From a virus, in IMG/VR virus record IMGVR_UViG_3300032240_000775, positions 1 to 25,709 of that record: 25,709 bases of DNA, one strand, 5' to 3'. How positions within the stretch are numbered: position 1 is the first letter of the stretch; each line of letters starts with the position of its first letter. This document shows, one piece after another, positions 20,721 through 25,709 of this stretch. Made by a program: the position numbers and the translations under genes. Under the pieces are notes generated by a model, which did not search any database, was not told where the DNA came from, and saw nothing but the letters and a program-made list of their open reading frames with translations.

Positions 20721-20804
20721 CTTGAGTAAATGGTCACTTTTGAGGTTCCGGTAGCGAATCGGATTACTCAGGCCAGCACCCGGCCACACATAACCCAAAG
20801 GGTC
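20721..20804. other. Unexplained GC-rich intergenic stretch between convergent genes
   Basis: No coding frame is supported. It contains short inverted repeats: GGCC-N7-GGCC, ACCC-AAA-GGGT and TCCG-N9-CGGA. The base composition is richer in G and C than its surroundings. On the minus strand one part looks a little like a tRNA T-arm (TTCGCTA loop), but no complete tRNA can be built. It may be an mRNA 3' end structure or a relic. Confidence 0.4.
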
Positions 20805-21227
20805 CTAAGGTGTGTCTCTTAATTGAATGGCGGTATCGTCAAAATACTCAGGATGTGCTTTATTAAAATTTCTCATAATAATGCCTGCTACTTCATGTGC
20901 TTCGTTTTCTTGTGGACTTCCGGTGTGTCCAGATGTGGCATCTAATTGATGCTCTGTGTTTTGTCTAAAATGCACTAACTCATGTGCTAGAGTTCTTACT
21001 ATATCCAGCGGATGTCTTTGATCTAGTGCAAGATATATTGTGTTTTCATCATCGACAAATTTACCAAATGTAGGTTGTTCACCTGCTGGAATTTTTGACA
21101 TGAGTTTAAACTTAGGTAGAACTTTTATTCGCAGTTCTTTCATAGCGAATGGCAAGAAGTCTTGCATTATTTCTACAAACTCTTGCTCAGTCGTTTTTGC
21201 TTCTGCTATTATCTCTTGGTATCTCAT
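20805..21227 (-). CDS. Zinc metalloprotease-like protein with capsid-targeting-like N-terminus (140 aa)
   Basis: HELVH (82-86) is the gluzincin-type zinc site, and ENEAHE (107-112) about 21 residues later offers the third ligand, as in M48/SprT-like small proteases. The N-terminus MRYQEIIAEA is strikingly like the T4 internal protein leader MKTYQEFIAEA, with IAE as a possible prohead-protease cut site. It may therefore be packed in the head and injected, or simply be a cytoplasmic protease. The start overlaps the 49-residue gene by 41 bases. The gene ends at 20805, and the two-way terminator follows 84 bases later. Confidence 0.8.
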   Translation of the reverse strand: MRYQEIIAEAKTTEQEFVEIMQDFLPFAMKELRIKVLPKFKLMSKIPAGEQPTFGKFVDDENTIYLALDQRHPLDIVRTLAHELVHFRQNTEHQLDATSGHTGSPQENEAHEVAGIIMRNFNKAHPEYFDDTAIQLRDTP

Positions 21228-21336
21228 AAGGTAGTCCTACCATTCCACATCCAAAAGCTGCCAGCCCGTTAAACAGGGCTGTAAGGATTTCTTGGCCTAT
21301 CTGTGCCATCGTCTTCTGGATAGACTGGATATTCAT
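21187..21336 (-). CDS. Small unknown protein (49 aa)
   Basis: The start at 21336 was chosen because it lies two bases after the nuclease stop; a longer frame reaching into the nuclease gene was judged unlikely. Residues 1-25 are an amphipathic helix (MNIQSIQKTMAQIGQEILTA), then LFNGLAAFGCGMVGLP is hydrophobic and Gly-rich, and the end is charged. It could sit on a membrane. The 41-base overlap with the metalloprotease gene is long, so the true start or the reality of this gene is uncertain. Confidence 0.5.
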   Translation of the reverse strand: MNIQSIQKTMAQIGQEILTALFNGLAAFGCGMVGLPYEIPRDNSRSKND

Positions 21337-21338
21337 TG

Positions 21339-22148
21339 TTATTCTGCTCGTCCACACTTGGCTCTTTTTGCATTTGTTAGTGCTCCAAAATCTACAGGCC
21401 ATTCTTGCCCTGGTTGTAGTTCAACCGCACCTGGGGGTAGTGCATAGTTAACTCCAGCTTCTTTCATAATGTCAGCTACTGGCTTACGGAATACACGTAG
21501 GTCGTTACCTAGATTAGGGTAAGGTGCTGTGTGCGGGAACGCCCATCCTGCTACTTGTTTGGTGTTATTGTTTACAACAATCTTGTAGTAACCATGTGGT
21601 ACAATAACTCCATTGCCGATAGTCTTGTCACCAGCGCCATAGAATGCGCCAACGAAGATTGTATAACTTTGATTAGTTTGTACTGCCCATCCGCGGACTG
21701 ATGTTTCTAGCAGTTTCCAAATACCGCGGTTCAATGAACCAGCTTGTGGATACATGTTGGTCATTAAGAATGATTCATACTCAACTTGTTGACTCCAACT
21801 CAAATCGCCATCTGGTGCGGCATGACCTTTGTCGTAGCCTGTACCAGCATAGTCATCTGGGCGAGCGCCACCTTGCACTGATTGATCAGCTACGAAAGCG
21901 TTAGTGCGTGGAAAACATCCTAATGCGTTTTGTGGTAATAGTGTGTATGCCACATAGACTGGAATCTTTACTGGTGCGTCATACGCAACTAGATATGCTT
22001 CACGACAAATTGGCTGTGCTGTGCGAGTTGTTTGTGCAAAGCCGTATGGGCTATGGACAGCACAAGCCTGTACTGGGTTTGGGGCACGTTGATCCCAAGC
22101 AAATGCTTGAGTGCTTAATAGTGCTAATAATACTAATAATTTTTTCAT
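21339..22148 (-). CDS. Exported DNA/RNA non-specific endonuclease
   Basis: A beta-beta-alpha-metal nuclease of the NUC1/Serratia type. The motif DKGHAAPDGD (106-115) has catalytic H109; the metal-binding and substrate part MTNMYPQAGSLNRGIW follows, with N140 and then E148. It cuts single- and double-stranded DNA and RNA using magnesium. The N-terminus MKKLLVLLALLSTQAFA is a clear Sec signal peptide with AxA before the cut at about residue 17, so the enzyme is exported to the periplasm or outside. Cysteines C29, C48, C78 and C265 could form disulfides there, which fits export. The gene lies nine bases after the 109-residue gene. Confidence 0.92.
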   Translation of the reverse strand: MKKLLVLLALLSTQAFAWDQRAPNPVQACAVHSPYGFAQTTRTAQPICREAYLVAYDAPVKIPVYVAYTLLPQNALGCFPRTNAFVADQSVQGGARPDDYAGTGYDKGHAAPDGDLSWSQQVEYESFLMTNMYPQAGSLNRGIWKLLETSVRGWAVQTNQSYTIFVGAFYGAGDKTIGNGVIVPHGYYKIVVNNNTKQVAGWAFPHTAPYPNLGNDLRVFRKPVADIMKEAGVNYALPPGAVELQPGQEWPVDFGALTNAKRAKCGRAE

Positions 22149-22157
22149 AGATACCTT

Positions 22158-22487
22158 TTAAATATTCTTATTGATGCCGCGGCTTCGAATGCCACCTTTC
22201 TTACGTTGTTTACTTAGTTCTTCTATACCGTGACGGATCTGTTCCAGATTCTGTTCTAGTCCCATCATCATACCGCCTTTAGCATCACGCACTATGCCCT
22301 GCCAAACCAACAGGTCATCGCTTTCTGCTCGTTTGGCTAGGTCTCGTAGTTGTCCACGGGCTTGTGCTATGCGATCTTTGAGTGGCATGGGGTTGGCTTT
22401 TTGGTGCCCTCCAACTACAGGATTGTCAGGGTTTGGATCCTCTGGATTATGGAAAATCGCCATTTCTACAATTTGATGGATACGCAT
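22158..22487 (-). CDS. Unknown helical protein with capsid-targeting-like N-terminus (109 aa)
   Basis: The start at 22487 was preferred over a longer frame (22535) because it lies just after the stop of the 96-residue gene and gives MRIHQIVEMA, which resembles the other leaders (IVE as possible cut site). Residues 11-45 are Pro/Asn-rich (NPEDPNPDNPVVGG); the rest is two basic amphipathic helices (DRIAQARGQLRDLAKRAE and LEQNLEQIRHGIEELSKQRK) with a GIRSRGINKNI tail. The family is not recognised. It may bind nucleic acid or be an internal protein. Confidence 0.68.
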   Translation of the reverse strand: MRIHQIVEMAIFHNPEDPNPDNPVVGGHQKANPMPLKDRIAQARGQLRDLAKRAESDDLLVWQGIVRDAKGGMMMGLEQNLEQIRHGIEELSKQRKKGGIRSRGINKNI

Positions 22488-22488
22488 A

Positions 22489-22779
22489 TTAGGCCACTGG
22501 TGTAATTGAAATAAATCCACCGGTTCCTGAGCCAACCTGGATCCATGAAACTCTACTGGTATTTTCTAGAGAAAAGTGTTCAGCTGAGTCGGCTGGTACT
22601 AAAATTCCTGTAGCCACCACTGCTACTGTGCTGGTAAAAGTCACAGCGACTGGTTGCCCGTGTGTAGCTATTCTTACTTTTGTAGCGTTGGCACCTGAAA
22701 AGGTAGTGACCGTTGTAGTTCCTGTAGTGTTAGCCGCGATTGCGACTATTGTTGAGTTTCCTGCTGGTTTTGTTAACAT
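22489..22779 (-). CDS. Small beta-rich probable virion protein (96 aa)
   Basis: The composition (Ala, Thr, Val, Gly; almost no Lys or Glu) and the alternating pattern, as in NSTIVAIAANTTGTTTVTTF, and VAVTFTSTVAVVATGILVPA are those of a small beta-sandwich phage protein. A decoration or fibre-tip protein is plausible by analogy. It lies after the large tail fibre gene, and its AAGGAAAAAAC ribosome region is clear. No enzyme motif is present. Confidence 0.7.
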   Translation of the reverse strand: MLTKPAGNSTIVAIAANTTGTTTVTTFSGANATKVRIATHGQPVAVTFTSTVAVVATGILVPADSAEHFSLENTSRVSWIQVGSGTGGFISITPVA

Positions 22780-22869
22780 GTTTTTTCCTTATGGCGGGCC
22801 TGTGTTGTCCCTGCACCAGTTATTTACCCGTTTGGTGGTAGTACCGGTATTTGATCCTGTTTGTTATAT

Positions 22870-25709
22870 TTAAGTTAAACGTTCTATAGCTATTGTTGCA
22901 CCGCTTGGATTTCTCAAGGTTTTAACAAAAGTAATTCTGTAAATGCGGCCAGCATCTTGGTCTTGAAATACTGTAATACACGTATCACCGCCACTAAAAA
23001 TTGTAACCCCTACATCAGTCCACGTGCTTGTACTCAGTGTTGTCCCATTGTTAACACTTGTAAAGCCAGATCCGTTTTGAGATGTTAGCATTCCATTGGA
23101 GCTAAAAAACGAATTTATAGAAGTTGTTTTTGCTTTAACTTGGCATATTCCATTGTTACCGCTTCCATGTACTCGTGCTTGTAAGTTATCCCATGTAGCT
23201 ACAGCATCAAAATAATCATTATATGCGGTGCTGGTATTAGCAGAAATTATCGACGATACAGTAGTTCCAGTCCACGCTGTTGTCTGTACTGTGGCATCTG
23301 GGAATGTTACGCTACCATCTTGTTTGAACTTCCAAGTCTTGTCAGCGGCCTTAATATCAAGTTCGAGATATTGGCTTATGGTATAGACAAGATCCGGACT
23401 TGTTGGATTGTGTCCACCACTGTTGAATTCTGATCCATCCCCTAGTGGTGTATTGCCACTGCCTATTCTCACGATCAGGGCCACACCGCCGTTGTCCTGT
23501 ACTCCAGTGATCTGCTTCCATCCTACCAGTCCAGGACCTTTGATATACCAAGCACCGCCTATCGTTGCGATTGATCGCAATATGGGATTGTCGGTATACA
23601 AGAACTGTGCGGCCTGTGGCAGATAGTTGAAAACTGTATTGGTAGTGGTAAAGCAGTAGCCCTTTAGAGTGTTTTCAGGAAGTACAGTACTACCATCATG
23701 AGCAAAGATCCAGTTATTGCGACTGTTAAACGCACCTGTAGATAAAACCACCGAACCGGTTGATGCGTCTTCTGGACTGTTGACTCTTACAGCGGCCCAT
23801 TTTCTTGTTGGCATTGTACCATCCGCAAACCAATACTGATTGATTGCCGCGGTGTTGCCTTCTACACCAGTAGCGTATTGTGTTCCATTACTAATCGATA
23901 TTCCATTGTTGTAAAAAGTTGTACCTTCAGGGAATAACAGTTGTCCTGGCAATGTTAGATCACCATCTGAGCCAAAGGTCCATACTGTTGTTAATCCGTT
24001 GTTGCCAGTGTTGCCTTTGCCTTTTAATGCTATACTGAAATTAGCACTATAGGCATTATCGTCTACCGCTTGAAGTCTAGCACCAGGCAAACCGTTACCA
24101 GCGTCAACATAGGTAAAGTAATCAATAGCACTACCAGTACCTGCGTTGCCTGCGGTGTTGATCAAGTTCAATTGTGTTTTAACTTGACCTATTGGTCCTG
24201 TGTTGTTTAAATTCAAAGGAGCCGGAGCGGCGAGGCCTATAGTGTTGCTACCACCATAGATTAGGCCGGGCGCTGTAAAAGAACCATCTACGCCAAAGGT
24301 CCAAGTACTGATAATGTTGCTGGGGCTACCATAAAAATTTGTAGTGCCAATGACAACGTTACCAGTATTTTTTTCAATCTTAACATACTGATCATCATCA
24401 CCTAGGTATAGGTCAGTAGTGCCGCCGCCCGAGGTCAAGTGTATGTGATCACCGTCGCCGGCTGCGGTTGGGTAAATCAGCAATGCTTGATAGGCATTGG
24501 CACCGCCTGCGGGTGTGAGTCGAATAGCACCAGTAAGTCCGCCACCTTCTGCAATGACACCACCTGCTGGTAATGTTAGTCTACCATCTTTACCAAAACT
24601 CCAAATGTGGTCTCCGCCATTAGTGATTATCTCAGCTGGCCCGTCGTCATGTAACCAGAGTTCGCTACTACCAGCACTGTTAGTGTAGATGTCAATGTCT
24701 TTGCCAGCTGTACTAGGATATATATACTGTACATCATTTAATACAAGAGCGCCGCTACCGTCATTGACTACAGAATGACTGCCACCGTTGACCAAACTGC
24801 TTACACTGCCAGTCCATGCTGTAGTCTGTGTGGTATTATTTGGGAATGTTAGATTACCATCTGTGCCAAAAGTCCAAGTTTTGTAATTAGTTGTATCTGT
24901 TGGGAAGTTGATACTAACAATTCCAGTTTGTCCTACCGGCAATGTTCCATCTATTCTACCGCTATATCTTTGTCCATGGTTATGACCTGGATCATACTGT
25001 CCTGCTCCAGTAAATTGCTGACTCAATACACTGGTAAACGTTTGGTTTCCTGAGGGTGTTGAGTAAGTAACAATAACAGTTGCTCCTAAACTCGCACCAA
25101 TCAATACACTCCATATTGGAGCTTCTGCTGTAAAAATATTAACTTCAATTTGCTGTGGATTGCGTTGATGCCAGCCATCTATAACTCCAAAACCTCCGCC
25201 GATATCTATATCAGTATAAAACTGAGAACCATTTGACCCTATAGTATGATTGGTTGTTACCACTTCGCTGGTTTGTACATAGGCACCGTCATCTTGTACA
25301 AATAATTGATTGCCTCCGCTGTGGTTTGATACAATCGCGGCTGTTCCTGAGGGAGCAATCATCACCACAGATTGCCCATTAACTGCTGTAATTGATCCGG
25401 GTATTGTTAGTACGCCATCTGCGCCAAGATTATATATTGAGCCATTGGCATTGAAATAATAATCGCCAGTAGTTTGTATAACACCTTTACCGTTAACGGC
25501 AAGCGGTAGATTTAATGTTCCATCAGCACCGTAAATCCAGCTGTATGAACCATTACTTCTTAATGTGTATCCATCGTTGTTAGTATAGAATCCACGGCCA
25601 CTAGAATCACGGAAGTCTAACGACAATGTAGAACCATCGTTGGTTTTCAACTGTGCGTTATCACCTTTTACAAAGCCGGCTCCACTTGGTAATGTCAAAC
25701 TACCATCTG
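22870..25709 (-). CDS. Large repeat-containing tail fibre protein (5' end outside window)
   Basis: The reading frame is open at the right edge. The TTG at 25698 that could serve as a start is an internal Leu codon of a repeat (reading DGSLTLPSG), so the true start is outside and more than 945 residues are coded. A motif of about ten residues, W-x-F-G-x-D-G-x-L-T-x-P, recurs nine times (near residues 1, 57, 92, 278, 368, 468, 575, 664 and 792 counted from that TTG), twice with the tail QTTAWTG (290 and 804). These repeats mark beta-rich shaft modules of long tail fibres in phages of aquatic bacteria. The C-terminal 130 residues differ and may bind the receptor. Confidence 0.88.
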   Translation of the reverse strand, partial: DGSLTLPSGAGFVKGDNAQLKTNDGSTLSLDFRDSSGRGFYTNNDGYTLRSNGSYSWIYGADGTLNLPLAVNGKGVIQTTGDYYFNANGSIYNLGADGVLTIPGSITAVNGQSVVMIAPSGTAAIVSNHSGGNQLFVQDDGAYVQTSEVVTTNHTIGSNGSQFYTDIDIGGGFGVIDGWHQRNPQQIEVNIFTAEAPIWSVLIGASLGATVIVTYSTPSGNQTFTSVLSQQFTGAGQYDPGHNHGQRYSGRIDGTLPVGQTGIVSINFPTDTTNYKTWTFGTDGNLTFPNNTTQTTAWTGSVSSLVNGGSHSVVNDGSGALVLNDVQYIYPSTAGKDIDIYTNSAGSSELWLHDDGPAEIITNGGDHIWSFGKDGRLTLPAGGVIAEGGGLTGAIRLTPAGGANAYQALLIYPTAAGDGDHIHLTSGGGTTDLYLGDDDQYVKIEKNTGNVVIGTTNFYGSPSNIISTWTFGVDGSFTAPGLIYGGSNTIGLAAPAPLNLNNTGPIGQVKTQLNLINTAGNAGTGSAIDYFTYVDAGNGLPGARLQAVDDNAYSANFSIALKGKGNTGNNGLTTVWTFGSDGDLTLPGQLLFPEGTTFYNNGISISNGTQYATGVEGNTAAINQYWFADGTMPTRKWAAVRVNSPEDASTGSVVLSTGAFNSRNNWIFAHDGSTVLPENTLKGYCFTTTNTVFNYLPQAAQFLYTDNPILRSIATIGGAWYIKGPGLVGWKQITGVQDNGGVALIVRIGSGNTPLGDGSEFNSGGHNPTSPDLVYTISQYLELDIKAADKTWKFKQDGSVTFPDATVQTTAWTGTTVSSIISANTSTAYNDYFDAVATWDNLQARVHGSGNNGICQVKAKTTSINSFFSSNGMLTSQNGSGFTSVNNGTTLSTSTWTDVGVTIFSGGDTCITVFQDQDAGRIYRITFVKTLRNPSGATIAIERLT

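Noticed and set aside
20730-20800. tRNA gene on either strand
   Set aside because: A TTCGCTA loop and partial acceptor pairing can be drawn, but only about 28 bases separate the arms, too few for D and anticodon arms, and position 58 is wrong.
21337-21402. Longer frame for the 49-residue gene
   Set aside because: It would run back into the nuclease coding region with low-quality sequence; the ATG at 21336 directly follows the nuclease stop.
22488-22535. Longer start for the 109-residue gene
   Set aside because: It would overlap the 96-residue gene by 47 bases; the ATG at 22487 follows that gene's stop and gives a leader like its neighbours.
25693-25698. TTG at 25698 as the true start of the tail fibre
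   Set aside because: The upstream codons in frame read Asp-Gly-Ser and continue the D-G-x-L-T-x-P repeat, so the gene is cut by the window edge.

Overview
The window is part of the genome of a T4-like (myovirus-type) tailed bacteriophage, probably from a marine or freshwater habitat. The signs are a phage nucleotide-metabolism operon (nrdA, nrdB, glutaredoxin, thyX), large tail-fibre genes, tightly packed and overlapping small genes, T4-type late promoter motifs (NATAAATA), and several short proteins whose N-termini resemble the capsid-targeting peptides of T4 internal proteins. The host cannot be fixed from sequence. A circularly permuted, two-piece tmRNA gene points to a bacterium in whose lineage such genes are normal (Alphaproteobacteria foremost, also some Betaproteobacteria and cyanobacteria), but a phage could have carried it from elsewhere.

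Layout, left to right; almost everything is on the minus strand, so transcription runs from high to low coordinates. 1-101: start of a rubrerythrin-like gene running off the left edge, with a perfect consensus sigma70 promoter. 156-533: a self-contained tmRNA unit with sigma70 promoter, acceptor piece with CCA, intervening loop, coding piece with tag ANDSQFALAA, and a hairpin terminator. 536-608: three hairpins of unknown role. 630-3594: unknown helical protein, possible Sm-like barrel protein, DUF2452 protein, ThyX and a fibre-like small protein. 3542-7846: glutaredoxin, NrdB, a class II aldolase wedged between the two reductase subunits, and NrdA, all coupled by overlapping stop/start codons. 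7899-9953: a conserved unknown and a beta-helix tail fibre/spike behind a late promoter. 9988-13165: a sugar/glycan module of UDP-glucuronate decarboxylase-like enzyme, GT17 glycosyltransferase and two FkbM-type methyltransferases. 13149-13853: a Cas4/RecB-like PD-(D/E)XK exonuclease.

13883-18198 holds eight mostly unknown genes, several with capsid-targeting-like N-termini, including a 490-residue protein with two EF-hand-like loops, a Cys/His cluster and a glycine-zipper segment. 18270-18743 is an insulated late gene for a probable virion protein with its own late promoter, 5' hairpin and terminator. At 19181-19240 two back-to-back sigma70-like promoters share a palindrome formed by their -35 elements. 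The plus-strand cassette (19298-20644) encodes three tiny overlapping genes, an alpha/beta hydrolase and an 88-residue unknown, and ends at a two-way terminator. The minus strand resumes with a zinc metalloprotease-like protein, a 49-residue protein, an exported DNA/RNA nuclease, two small proteins, and a very long repeat-containing tail fibre that runs off the right edge.

Taken together, early/middle functions (dNTP synthesis, exonuclease) alternate with late virion genes. The tmRNA, rubrerythrin, plus-strand cassette and 99-residue gene have sigma70-type promoters that host polymerase could read at once; the tail fibre and the 157-residue virion gene have T4-type late promoters. The most notable finds are the complete phage-borne permuted tmRNA and the family of capsid-targeting-like leaders.
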